64,000 nt of DNA from JAWPMV01 sp039819665 (lineage in GTDB: Bacteria; Bacteroidota; Bacteroidia; J057): positions 55,820 to 119,819 of the forward strand of contig JBCBRM010000025.1 in the NCBI GenBank assembly GCA_039819665.1. Reading direction: 5' to 3'. This document shows, piece after piece, positions 8,494-17,135 of this stretch. Made by a program: the position numbers and the translations under genes. The number at the start of each line of letters is the position of its first letter. Positions within the stretch are counted from its first letter, which is position 1. The notes under the pieces were generated by a model, which saw only the letters and a list, made by a program, of their open reading frames with translations, made no database searches and was not told the DNA's origin.

Positions 8494-9693
8494 CTAGCTC
8501 TCTACCGAAAGTTTGTTCATCTTTTTATAAATATCCCAATAGTTGATAATCTTACCGGGATGATCATGGTTGGAAAGGATAATAATGGTTTGTTCTGCCT
8601 GAATATCGCGGATGAAACAGGTACGATATCCTCTCCACCATCCAAAGTGATAAGCCAATCCAAGAATGTGAGATTTTAGTCTAAACCCAAATCCGTAATT
8701 GTTGTATCCTTCTTTACGACTGGCAGGAGTAAAGGCTTCTGATAAGGTGGTCTGCTTTAGTAAAGCATTTCCATATAAAGCCTGATCAAAGAGATAGAGG
8801 TCTCGGATCGTGGCGTGGAGACCCTTATCCCCCATGACTCCATCTACGTGGTCTCCACCTGCATTGCGGAACTTTCCACGCATATATTTATAGCCGACTG
8901 TATGATTATCTTTTTTGAGTCTTTCGAGATGGTTGGCGAAATAAGAATCCTGCATACCCAATCTGTCAAAAATCCTTTCCTGCACAAAGTCTTCAAATGG
9001 TTGACGGGCAATATCACTCACCAGGGCGGCGAGGATAGCATAGTTAGAATTGCTGTAGTCAAATTTAGAGCCGGGATCAAAGAAAAGGCCAGGTTTAGTA
9101 TCTACATACATCTGTAGAACATCCTCATAGTTCATGAATTTGTTACGATCCCAATAGTTGTTGCTCAAAGCATCATAACGTTGTAGGCCGGAGCGATGAT
9201 TTAGCAGATGGCGGACGGTCATCTCTTTATATGGCCACTGAGGAAAATATTTTTTTACTGGTTTATCAAAGTCAAGTAACTTTTCTTCATACAGCATCAT
9301 AACTGCAGCTGCGGTAATTGTTTTTGAAACGGAAGCCAGCTGAAAAACCGAACCCATGTGCAGACTATCTTTGGTACGGTGATTGGCGAAACCATATGAA
9401 CCCACATGAACAATTTTTCCCTGATTTGCGATCAGGACATTTCCATTGAAATCATGGGTTTCCTGATATTTGCGAAAGACCTTGTCCCACTGCTCATTAT
9501 GTCCCTCCAACTTTACGCTTTTTTGGGCAATGCTCTGTACCTCCAGAGAAAGTAAATCCGGAAGGGGAGTTTTGTCCATCATAGGTAGAAGGGAAGTCCT
9601 TGCATGTTCAGCAAGATTTGGCTTGATCAAAATAAGGCCGAGCGAGAAAGGAACTAATGCGAGAGCAAGGATGATCAGTCCGCGTTGATTCAT
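8494..9693 (-). CDS. Serine hydrolase of the class C beta-lactamase family
   Basis: A penicillin-binding-protein-fold hydrolase of 399 residues. An N-terminal hydrophobic segment (LIILALALVPFSLGLILI) acts as a signal peptide or anchor, so the enzyme works in the periplasm or at the envelope. The catalytic SxxK is S121-V-S-K124, and the second motif is Y213-S-N in FDYSNSNYAIL. HFGWWRG near the C terminus takes the place of the KTG box, as in many family members with H-x-G. The family includes esterases and D-amino-acid peptidases as well as lactamases, so the substrate is unknown. It stands alone between two long gaps. Confidence 0.88.
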   Translation of the reverse strand: MNQRGLIILALALVPFSLGLILIKPNLAEHARTSLLPMMDKTPLPDLLSLEVQSIAQKSVKLEGHNEQWDKVFRKYQETHDFNGNVLIANQGKIVHVGSYGFANHRTKDSLHMGSVFQLASVSKTITAAAVMMLYEEKLLDFDKPVKKYFPQWPYKEMTVRHLLNHRSGLQRYDALSNNYWDRNKFMNYEDVLQMYVDTKPGLFFDPGSKFDYSNSNYAILAALVSDIARQPFEDFVQERIFDRLGMQDSYFANHLERLKKDNHTVGYKYMRGKFRNAGGDHVDGVMGDKGLHATIRDLYLFDQALYGNALLKQTTLSEAFTPASRKEGYNNYGFGFRLKSHILGLAYHFGWWRGYRTCFIRDIQAEQTIIILSNHDHPGKIINYWDIYKKMNKLSVES

Positions 9694-10092
9694 GCTAAAT
9701 CAGCTCAATGAGCTTTAACAGGTTAAAAACAGTAAGTAATCTCGTGTCTGCTTGAAGAATGTGTTCGAAAATTATTGGCTTTATATTCCAAATCCTTTTC
9801 ACTTTCTCCAAATTTATTGCTTCTGTAAGGTTGATCCATTACGAAGCTCGCTCCATAGCAACAGGAAGTTGAAATTCTCATCTGCAAGTCATTTATCTTC
9901 CTGATATAGCTCAAAGACAGCGTTTTCTCGCATTTTGCATGCCTTGAACTGAGATTTTTAGAATTTTCTATACTTCTTCACATTTTACCAATGACGAAAG
10001 TCAGAAATGAAAAAGATGAAAAATCCTTACATTTTCTCTTCAGAAATTATTTGTTGAATTACGAAAGTAGGACAAAATTAGGGCCAAAGACC
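9694..10092. other. Intergenic gap without a supported gene
   Basis: About 400 bp of AT-rich sequence between two minus-strand genes. A 63-codon frame at 9723-9914 (minus) has unconvincing composition and no family resemblance, so I do not call it. No strong terminator hairpin is visible. Confidence 0.5.
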
Positions 10093-10593
10093 CTAACTCT
10101 TTAGGCCAAATCCTATACTGAAGCCTACTCCATGATCTAGCTTATTGTCTCTCCAGAAAGGTGTATAGCTAAGGCGAATGAGAATCCCTCCATCATAGTC
10201 GGGATGAAAACGAAGTCCCAAAATACCGGTAGGAGTGATCTCTGCACCTGATTCCATCAGTCGATTATTGAATTCGACATTTACCCCAGCTCCGATTTCT
10301 CCATACAAATTTCCCCCACCAAAAAAACCACTCACCGTAACAGGAATTCCGAACTCCATTTGTTGATCGCCTGATGGAAAAGCTGAGACACCAAATCGGG
10401 TGCTGGCAGCCGCATGATCACTGAGTGCAATCAACTGCTCGTAGTTGAGAGAATAGTTCCCTCCATTCCCCATAAACTCCAGATAGAGTAAACGGGTAGA
10501 AAGAGCCGAATAAGTTTGAGGTGTCAGAAACTGGGCATGAACCGAAGGATACAGCAGGAAAGCCAGGATGATACTGAGCAAGTTTCTCATCAT
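10093..10593 (-). CDS. Secreted beta-rich protein, probable outer-membrane barrel
   Basis: A 166-residue protein of unknown function. It has a clear signal peptide ending in VHA-Q after a hydrophobic core (LLSIILAFLLYPSV). The rest alternates polar and hydrophobic residues with glycine-rich turns (GFFGGGNLYGEIGAG, GVGFSIGFGL). It ends in a strand pattern typical of small outer-membrane barrels of this phylum. It is divergent from the lipoprotein gene at 10800. Confidence 0.7.
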   Translation of the reverse strand: MMRNLLSIILAFLLYPSVHAQFLTPQTYSALSTRLLYLEFMGNGGNYSLNYEQLIALSDHAAASTRFGVSAFPSGDQQMEFGIPVTVSGFFGGGNLYGEIGAGVNVEFNNRLMESGAEITPTGILGLRFHPDYDGGILIRLSYTPFWRDNKLDHGVGFSIGFGLKS

Positions 10594-10799
10594 GGATATG
10601 GTTTATCCTAAATATAGCGAGGATGAATCAGTATTTTTACGATCTTTTGAAGTAAATATTACAGGCTGTTTTCGGCACATCTTAATCTTTTTTCTCGCTT
10701 CATTAAACCTTTTCACCTCTGAGATATCTAAGCAGTGTATCGAATCCGGAAACGAAACAATCACAGTAATTTTTAACAACAATAAAATCCACGCGAATT

Positions 10800-11675
10800 A
10801 TGAAATCGCTCAATTATTCTTTGCTAAATAGCGCCCGCAACTTTTTTATGATTGCCCTCGCACTTGCAATGTTTACTGCTTGTAATCCGGATGAAGAAAT
10901 CATCAGCATTGGAGAAGACGAAACAGATTTGGTTATTGACGAAGCTGCTCTTGAAGCAGATTTTGAAGAAGTAGAAAGCCTGGGAGTAGACGCAATGGAA
11001 ATGACAGATAATTCAAATATGGGAAGAATTCCCGGAGGAGTTTCTGGTTCTATCCTGCATACTACCGGCTGCCCGACTATTACCCATGACGCTCCTAACA
11101 AAACTATTACCATTGACTTTGGTGCATCTTGTACAGGGCCAAATGGAAAAGTAAGAAGTGGACAAGTCATCGTTACCTACACACAACGTCTATATCATCC
11201 AGGAGCTAGTCTTCAAATTGCTCTTAACAACTATTTTGTAGATGGAAAACATATAGAAGGGACCAAAACCCTTACAAATACCATGACCAACTATCGCGAT
11301 ACAGTAAGCTTCCAAACTACCTTAGTTGGAGGTAAAATTACCTGGCCCGATGGTACGTTCGCAGAGCGTGAGTTTACCCGCGAAGGTAAATGGGTAAGAG
11401 GAGTAAATCCTTTACAAGATGAATTCTGGCGCGAGGGGAGCATTGATGGAGTTCGCCGCAATGGAAATACCTATGAAGGAGATATTACTTCCACCCTTAT
11501 ATATAAGAGAAAATGCAAACTGGTAGGAGTATTTATCGCAGTCGAAGGAACCAGACTTATCAAGCGTAGTGGCAAGCCTGATCTGGAGATTGATTATGGT
11601 GATGGTACTTGCGACCATATGGTTACTCTTACCGCAAATGGACAAAGTCGGACCGTAGATGTAAGAAACTTGTAA
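10800..11675 (+). CDS. Hypothetical lipoprotein
   Basis: A 291-residue protein not assigned to a family. The N terminus is a type II signal peptide with lipobox FTAC, giving a lipidated cysteine followed by Asn-Pro-Asp. An acidic linker of about 50 residues follows. The rest is a beta-rich domain with several tryptophans and cysteine-containing turns (TTGCPTITHD, GASCTGPNGK, GDGTCDHMVTL). The Cys pairs may form disulfides in the periplasm or on the surface. A strong terminator follows the gene. Confidence 0.75.
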   Translation: MKSLNYSLLNSARNFFMIALALAMFTACNPDEEIISIGEDETDLVIDEAALEADFEEVESLGVDAMEMTDNSNMGRIPGGVSGSILHTTGCPTITHDAPNKTITIDFGASCTGPNGKVRSGQVIVTYTQRLYHPGASLQIALNNYFVDGKHIEGTKTLTNTMTNYRDTVSFQTTLVGGKITWPDGTFAEREFTREGKWVRGVNPLQDEFWREGSIDGVRRNGNTYEGDITSTLIYKRKCKLVGVFIAVEGTRLIKRSGKPDLEIDYGDGTCDHMVTLTANGQSRTVDVRNL

Positions 11676-11692
11676 AAGCAGTAAGACTTTCC

Positions 11693-11731
11693 AAAAAAAA
11701 TCCGGCCTATTTAGAGGTCGGATTTTTTTTT
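11693..11731. terminator. Rho-independent terminator after the lipoprotein gene
   Basis: A run of A residues, then TCCGGCC, a 6-nt loop, GGTCGGA and nine T residues form a strong stem (one G-T pair). It lies 20-55 bp after the stop at 11675 and ends transcription before the TerB-like gene. Confidence 0.85.
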
Positions 11732-11767
11732 ACCTTTGCCGTTAAATTTTCCAGAACGGACAGCGGC

Positions 11768-12874
11768 ATGGACGCTTATCAGAAGAACAGGAACACCTTC
11801 CAAAACCTATGCGTGTTAGCCTTTATAGACGGAGGGCTTCATGAAGAAGAGCGCAACCTCCTCGTGAGTTTGGCTGATTCTATGGGACTGGAAGCAGAAG
11901 AAGCCCTGAGAATTCTCGAAACGGCAGGAAGACTTGAAGTCAAAATACCTGTGAGTCAAGAGGATCGACTGATGGACCTTCAAATGCTGGTTCTTTTGAT
12001 GTTATCGGATGGGAAAATCGATGAACGCGAATACGCCTTATGCGTATTGCTTTGCAACAAAATGAATATAGAGCGTAGCTATTTAGATGACTTGCTAAAT
12101 ATCCAGGTGGAAAAACACCACGTCCATACCCATCATTTATCCATCTTCCAAAACCTCTATTTGGTGGCGGCAGCTGATGGTAAGATCGAAGACAGTGAGC
12201 ATGACCTGCTCCTGGAGGTCGCCTATAATTTGGGGCTTTATCAGGAAGACATAGATTTTGTGATTGGAAATTATCCCGATTTGCAATTGGTCATTCCGAC
12301 AGATAAAGAGGAACGTATCTATACCCTTCGAAATTTGGTCTATATGATGATCGTTGACGGCATTGTGGACGAAAAAGAATACAATCTTTGTATAGAGTTT
12401 GCAGAAAAATCCGGTTTAGGTGGAGGAGAAGTTGAAAAAATTATCGAAGAATACGAACAATTGCGGGAAGAAAGACTGGCAGAAATGCCCGAGATTGAAG
12501 CCTTCAATCTGGATGTATACCTGGACGTATTCAATTCTCTTGATAAATCCGGCATAGCAGCAGAAGTGCTGATCGACCGTTTAGAATCCAGTATGAGTGC
12601 CCACAAGCCAGACAAAAGCCTGGATTTGGGAGATGAAGGAAATCGCTCCTATTACGAATTCCTCTGGTTGATCCTCGTTCGATGCATGACCCTCAATCGT
12701 GAGAGTACCCTGAAGTTGCCCGTCTTTCTGGATAAAGCCAGGCGGGAGAATGAAATGCAGTCTCTCAAAAATCACTTGATTGAAATCGAACGCCAGCATG
12801 GAGCGACTCGTATCCCTTTACAGGAAATGAGCTTGGATGAAATCATTGATGATCTGGCTCAGGTTTTGAAGTGA
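11768..12874 (+). CDS. TerB-like repeat protein
   Basis: A soluble helical protein of 368 residues. I take the ATG at 11768 (MDAYQKNRNTF) as the start, because the longer in-frame opening overlaps the upstream gene and the terminator. Four segments share the TerB pattern of an acidic DG turn followed by a helix with a conserved Glu: FIDGGLHEEERNLL, LSDGKIDEREYALC, AADGKIEDSEHDLL and IVDGIVDEKEYNLC. TerB-domain proteins occur in tellurite-resistance and membrane-stress modules and may bind metal through these acidic turns. Four copies in one chain is more than the usual one or two. It is followed after 16 bp by a membrane protein gene and may be cotranscribed with it. Confidence 0.7.
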   Translation: MDAYQKNRNTFQNLCVLAFIDGGLHEEERNLLVSLADSMGLEAEEALRILETAGRLEVKIPVSQEDRLMDLQMLVLLMLSDGKIDEREYALCVLLCNKMNIERSYLDDLLNIQVEKHHVHTHHLSIFQNLYLVAAADGKIEDSEHDLLLEVAYNLGLYQEDIDFVIGNYPDLQLVIPTDKEERIYTLRNLVYMMIVDGIVDEKEYNLCIEFAEKSGLGGGEVEKIIEEYEQLREERLAEMPEIEAFNLDVYLDVFNSLDKSGIAAEVLIDRLESSMSAHKPDKSLDLGDEGNRSYYEFLWLILVRCMTLNRESTLKLPVFLDKARRENEMQSLKNHLIEIERQHGATRIPLQEMSLDEIIDDLAQVLK

Positions 12875-12890
12875 AATCCTTGAAAAACGG

Positions 12891-13487
12891 ATGAGAAAAC
12901 TGAAAAAAATAGAGAAGATCACGCTAGTCGCATTTCTTAATTTATTGCTGATTCTGATCATTCTCTGGCTTATGGAAAAGCGGCCTAATCGAGACTACTA
13001 TATTCCTAAAGGATACGAAGGCTGGGTGATGATCCATTATAATATTCCCGATACTCCCCCCCTTGAAAAGAAAGACGGTGTATTACAGTTTGTAATCCCA
13101 GCGTCTGGTTTTATGGAAACCACTGATGATCTGGATATCGGCTGGAGAAGGGATCGTTTTTTCTGGAAAGGTGAAAATGGAGTTGAGCAAATCCCTTCTT
13201 CCGTTAAGATTGATGGGGAATATCACATTTACGTTCACCGACATAAATATTATGCCCGATCCCATATGGGCATAGTTAAAGATCTGCCGGTAGGTACAGA
13301 TACTATCCTTTGGGATCAAACCAAGATCACAAAAGAAAATGCAAATGAGGTAGATTATATGCCCGGAAAGAAAACCCTGGAGTACTTTTACATTTCTGCC
13401 GAGCCCAAATCGATCATGTTTAATCCTCCTGAAAATCTGGAGAGCATTGCGATTGAGTCCACCCAAAGTAGGGAGTTGGAAGAGTAA
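12891..13487 (+). CDS. Single-pass membrane-anchored hypothetical protein
   Basis: A 198-residue protein not recognised with confidence. It has a basic cytoplasmic start (MRKLKKIEK), one transmembrane helix (LVAFLNLLLILIILWL) and then a periplasmic domain that begins YYIPKGYEGWVMIHYNIPD. That domain is beta-rich, with WKGENG and YHIYVHRHKYY. It lies 16 bp after the TerB-like gene on the same strand, which suggests one transcript. An imperfect palindrome begins 4 bp after its stop codon. Confidence 0.7.
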   Translation: MRKLKKIEKITLVAFLNLLLILIILWLMEKRPNRDYYIPKGYEGWVMIHYNIPDTPPLEKKDGVLQFVIPASGFMETTDDLDIGWRRDRFFWKGENGVEQIPSSVKIDGEYHIYVHRHKYYARSHMGIVKDLPVGTDTILWDQTKITKENANEVDYMPGKKTLEYFYISAEPKSIMFNPPENLESIAIESTQSRELEE

Positions 13488-13490
13488 GAA

Positions 13491-13563
13491 GTGTTTAGGT
13501 GTTCAAGGGCTGTCGTGGTTTTGGAGAACTGAGCTGAAATTCCTACACCAACACACCAACACC
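13491..13563. repeat. Imperfect palindrome of GTGTT-type units
   Basis: The left arm GTGTTTAGGTGTTCAAGG (13491-13508) and the right arm CCTACACCAACACACCAACA (13542-13561) are inverted, degenerate copies of a short GTGTTxGG-like unit. The element starts 4 bp after a stop codon. It belongs to the same texture family as the palindromes at 1583-1672, 24045-24137, 24204-24302 and 28433-28483. It may end transcripts as a hairpin. Confidence 0.6.
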
Positions 13564-13588
13564 TTTAAAATATCTTCTCTAACAAGCC

Positions 13589-13625
13589 TGTCATTGCGAG
13601 CCTGTATCACAGGTGAAGCAATCCC
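13589..13625. repeat. REP-like element of the GTCATTGCGAG/GAAGCAATC type
   Basis: TGTCATTGCGAGC, a short hairpin CCTGT-ATC-ACAGG and GAAGCAATCCCC form a palindromic unit. The GTCATTGCGAGG...GAAGCAATC arrangement is a widespread intergenic repeat known from many bacterial genomes. Only one copy is visible here. The rest of the gap up to 13872 holds no gene. Confidence 0.6.
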
Positions 13626-13872
13626 CTTAATCCCAGATAATTTATGGAAGCCAAAAAAATTGCTGACCTTTTTGCATAAATCCTCCCACCAGCCATATAA
13701 AGCAACAAGAACCCCAGGACACATTCCATCCAATTTTTTTGTTTTTATTTTGCGGGATTTGTCCTAGCTTTCGAGATTGATTTTCCTCTGGAAAGAGCTA
13801 AAATTAAGGTGAACATTCCCTTTATTTGCTTTGTTCCTTTTCTAGTAGAAATAAACATACTTTCCTCTCTCT

Positions 13873-15060
13873 ATGGAGAAAGCAGCTACAAATATAAACT
13901 TCAATAATACTGAACTGGCTTTCAAGGCAAAGTCAGACAAAGAGCTGAAAAGAAGCTATCGTCTCTTCCGAATGATAGACAATCCCTTTCTTACCAAAGT
14001 CGGTCCCAAACTTATGATGCTGGGCTTCAAATTGCGATTGCCTATAAAAGGAATTGTACGGAGAACCCTCTTTGATATTTTTGTAGGGGGGGAAACTTTG
14101 GAGGAAACGATTAAGGTTTCTTCCTATCTGGATACTTTTGGGGTAAAGACCATTTTGGACTACTCCGTGGAGGGAGAAAAGACCGAAGAAGGCTTTGACA
14201 AAACACTCAATGAGATCATCGATGCGGTTAAACATGGTGGCCGAATTCAGGAAGTTGTATTTGCTGCTTGTAAGTTGACCGGATTGGCGGATATGGATTT
14301 GATGACGAAAATTCAGGCAGGGGAAAAACTGGCAGAATCAGAAGTCAAAGCAAAAGCGCGAGTGGCTGAACGCATGGATGAATTGGCCGCCGTAGCCAAA
14401 TTGCATGATACGCCCATTTTCATAGATGCAGAAGATAGCTGGATTCAGGATTACATTGATGAATTGGCGGAGGAAATGATGGAGCGCTACAATAAGGACA
14501 AGTGTTACGTCTACACAACGGTTCAATTGTACCGCCATGATCGTTTGGCTTATTTGCGTGGGCTTATCAGAAGGTCAGAGGAAAAAGGCTACATCCTGGG
14601 CGTAAAATTGGTGCGAGGTGCCTACATGGAGAAAGAAGCGGAACGTGCAGAGGAAATGGGCTACGAAAATCCTATTCAACCAGACAAAGCTTCTACCGAT
14701 AGAGATTATAATGCAGCCTTGAAGCTTTGTATCAATCACCTGGATCACGTAGCCATTTGTGCCGGTACCCATAATGAAGCTAGCAGTTTACTTTTAGCTG
14801 AATTATTAGAAGAAAAAGGCCTCTCTCCGGATCATCCACATATTTGGTTCGCACAGCTACTCGGCATGTCAGACAATATTTCTTTCAACCTCGCCCACAA
14901 CGGATTTAATGTTGCCAAATACCTTCCGTATGGCCCGGTAAAAGCGGTAATGCCTTATTTGATTAGGCGAGCGGAAGAAAATACCTCGGTTGCGGGACAG
15001 GCAAGTCGGGAAACCGATCTTTTGTCTAAAGAAGTGAAACGAAGGAAAACTTCAATATAA
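13873..15060 (+). CDS. Proline dehydrogenase (monofunctional, FAD-dependent)
   Basis: Oxidises L-proline to pyrroline-5-carboxylate with FAD and passes electrons to the quinone pool; first step of proline catabolism. At 395 residues it is the stand-alone PRODH typical of Bacteroidota, without the P5C dehydrogenase half of PutA. Key family motifs are present: KLVRGAYMEKE (245-255) in the FAD/substrate barrel, and YLPYGPVKAVMPYLIRRAEE with the paired arginines that bind the proline carboxylate, followed by ENTSVAGQ. The P5C dehydrogenase partner gene is not in the window. Confidence 0.93.
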   Translation: MEKAATNINFNNTELAFKAKSDKELKRSYRLFRMIDNPFLTKVGPKLMMLGFKLRLPIKGIVRRTLFDIFVGGETLEETIKVSSYLDTFGVKTILDYSVEGEKTEEGFDKTLNEIIDAVKHGGRIQEVVFAACKLTGLADMDLMTKIQAGEKLAESEVKAKARVAERMDELAAVAKLHDTPIFIDAEDSWIQDYIDELAEEMMERYNKDKCYVYTTVQLYRHDRLAYLRGLIRRSEEKGYILGVKLVRGAYMEKEAERAEEMGYENPIQPDKASTDRDYNAALKLCINHLDHVAICAGTHNEASSLLLAELLEEKGLSPDHPHIWFAQLLGMSDNISFNLAHNGFNVAKYLPYGPVKAVMPYLIRRAEENTSVAGQASRETDLLSKEVKRRKTSI

Positions 15061-15175
15061 AGCAAAAAAAAGACCGCCGAAGCGATCTTATTTGCCTCAA
15101 TGAAGGCCTTTGCAGCTAAATTTCATGGGAGAACCAAGGTGCTGGATCGGTGCATTCCTGATTCTATATAATTTC

Positions 15176-15805
15176 TTACAGTTGCTTGCAGACAAGAGTC
15201 AAAACCTCAGACTGCTCGTAGTTATCGGTTTCTAGCTGCAATTTATTTCCTTGAGTAGTGAACTTTGCCGCTACCTTTTGTTCATCTGTTCCTGCCAAAA
15301 CTTGCATACCCTTAGGTGAAGTCAGACGAAGACTTTCAGTCTCATTGTCCAGTAAGTAAGCTTCTCCACCTGGGCGGATATATCCGGAAGTATAATCCAG
15401 GCTGATGTCAGCGGGATTCCCACCGGGATAAACGATAAATTCATAGGAGATCTCCCTGCGATCGTTGCTTTGTGGAATGTGAACGATGAGGTCGATATTG
15501 AAGTAAAGATTTTCATAAACCACTTTGTCGATTCCATTTCCACGAGTGGTCATGGTAACTTCTTCATTGGCTTCATTCAAACCGAAAATGCGAGTGTCTT
15601 GATTCGCATTTGAAAATACCATGGCCTGCTTATTAAACATGACGTTTTGCTTCTCAATGGAAAAATCCAGGAGAGAGAAAAGACCACCATAGGTAAAAAC
15701 AGGTCCTTCAACTACATTTCTTGTAGGTTGCTTGTCCGAAGCGATCAAACCAAAGTTGAGGCTCAGTGCTAGCAAGAATACGAAGGAGGTTTTAAAGAAT
15801 GCCAT
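15176..15805 (-). CDS. Secreted hypothetical protein
   Basis: A 209-residue protein with a signal peptide (FLLALSLNFGLIASD) and a beta-rich mature part. It lacks recognised motifs. Features seen are repeated short strands with Thr and Asn, GYIRPGGEAYLLDNETESL, and a C-terminal TLVCKQL with a lone cysteine. There is no lipobox, so it is probably periplasmic or secreted. It is convergent with proline dehydrogenase and transcribed alone. Confidence 0.6.
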   Translation of the reverse strand: MAFFKTSFVFLLALSLNFGLIASDKQPTRNVVEGPVFTYGGLFSLLDFSIEKQNVMFNKQAMVFSNANQDTRIFGLNEANEEVTMTTRGNGIDKVVYENLYFNIDLIVHIPQSNDRREISYEFIVYPGGNPADISLDYTSGYIRPGGEAYLLDNETESLRLTSPKGMQVLAGTDEQKVAAKFTTQGNKLQLETDNYEQSEVLTLVCKQL

Positions 15806-15951
15806 AACAGTTTAGAATAAAGTTTACTGTGCTTGTTTTGTTTGTTACTCAAATAAACGCAAGAAATAGGCAAATAAGTATGCATTTAGGCTAAGAGGTA
15901 GGAAATGGAGTATTAGCGGGCAAAAATCTGTATGAACGGGAGAAATAAACA

Positions 15952-15976
15952 GGCCCGTTTTTTCGAAAAACAGGCC
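15952..15976. terminator. Hairpin in the gap 15806-16111
   Basis: GGCC-c-GTTTTT and AAAAAC-a-GGCC pair around a 3-nt loop with one C-A mismatch, followed by a short T run. It lies downstream of the metallo-hydrolase gene, which reads leftward, and is probably its terminator, although the better T run is on the plus strand. The rest of the gap is empty. Confidence 0.45.
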
Positions 15977-16111
15977 CTTTTTGATCTATGACGAAGAATC
16001 GTAATACTTGATATCCAATAAGTTAGGATTTGAATGTAAGCTTAGAAGCGAATATTAGTATTTTTTATTTAATTGTTTTGTTTTCTAAAACATCCGTTTT
16101 GTCTGAAGGAT

Positions 16112-17017
16112 TTATTTGCTCAATTCTTCATAAGCTGCACGAAGAGGACGCTCGATTCCTTTGCTCTCATATCCTTCCGTTCCGGGGATCTCCGTATTCT
16201 TCAGAATTTCTTCCTGAGATTTCCCGGCAGCGATTTCTTTATATACAAAATCCAGAACTTTCGTCAGATAATCTCTTTTTTCTTCTATGGCAGTAGTATC
16301 TCCAACAATGTCTTCGGGATTATTGGCATGTCCCCAGACAAAAATAGTTTCCTTACTATAGTGCTTAAGGATATTTTCCAACACTTCTATCCAACCTTGT
16401 ATGCTTGCACCTGAACTTGTATCAACATAAGGATGTCTTTTTCGGAAAAGCAGATCTCCTAGATGAGCAATATTGGCATTTTCAAAATGTACGACAGCAT
16501 CTCCGTCCGTATGTGCTGCACCAAAATATCTCAGACCAATAGTCTCTTCTCCTACTTTACCAGACCAGCTTTCTGTAAAGGTAGTGTTGGGAAACAACTG
16601 GGTATCCATTTGATTTCTGTTCTCCGCAACCCTCATCTGGTTGTTTTTACTATTCTCATGCGCGACAATGGTATCCACCATGCCCTTGAAAGCAAAATTA
16701 CCTGCAGTATGGTCTCCATGATGATGAGTATTTATCAAGAGATCAACTTTTCTATCAGTCGTTTTCCGCAATTCTCCGATCAGCTTTTTCGCAGAAGCAG
16801 GAAACTGGGTATCTACAACTGCAATGCCATTAGGAGTCAGGTACCAGGCGATGGTTCCTCCTCTATCCGTAAACACCCCGATATTATTTCTGAGGGGCCG
16901 CATGACATATTCCTGATTTTGCAGAAAGGCTTTGGCCATAAAATCCTGCCAGGGAGCCAGACTTGCTCCTAAACCCAGAGCGGAAGCTTTGATAAATTTT
17001 CTGCGAGAGCTGTTCAT
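16112..17017 (-). CDS. Tat-exported metallo-beta-lactamase-fold hydrolase
   Basis: A binuclear zinc hydrolase fold, 301 residues. The N terminus SRRKFIKASALGLGASL is a twin-arginine signal, so it is exported folded. The metal motif is HHHGDH (H98-x-H100-x-D102-H103) in LLINTHHHGDHTAGN. A further ligand, H in FGAAHTDGDAVVHF, and FVWGHANNPED supply the later metal-binding residues. The substrate is unknown; the family includes lactonases, thiol hydrolases and beta-lactamases. It appears monocistronic. Confidence 0.88.
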   Translation of the reverse strand: MNSSRRKFIKASALGLGASLAPWQDFMAKAFLQNQEYVMRPLRNNIGVFTDRGGTIAWYLTPNGIAVVDTQFPASAKKLIGELRKTTDRKVDLLINTHHHGDHTAGNFAFKGMVDTIVAHENSKNNQMRVAENRNQMDTQLFPNTTFTESWSGKVGEETIGLRYFGAAHTDGDAVVHFENANIAHLGDLLFRKRHPYVDTSSGASIQGWIEVLENILKHYSKETIFVWGHANNPEDIVGDTTAIEEKRDYLTKVLDFVYKEIAAGKSQEEILKNTEIPGTEGYESKGIERPLRAAYEELSK

Positions 17018-17135
17018 AATAAGCGAGTGATTTATGATTAGAAATTAGGCTAAAGGAGGAATCCTTTATTTGACAGGCTAAAGAGAATCTTTATTTCCTC
17101 CTCGGTTTGTCAACTACTATACAAGCTCCCAAATC

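Noticed and set aside
9723..9914. Minus-strand 63-codon open frame
   Set aside because: No family resemblance, poor composition and no ribosome-site or operon context; the gap is more likely non-coding.
10568..10831. Plus-strand 87-codon frame between divergent genes
   Set aside because: It overlaps the starts of two better genes (10093-10593 and 10800-11675) and covers their promoter gap.
13447..13767. Plus-strand 106-codon frame after the membrane protein gene
   Set aside because: It overlaps the end of the real gene in another frame and crosses the palindrome and the REP-like element.
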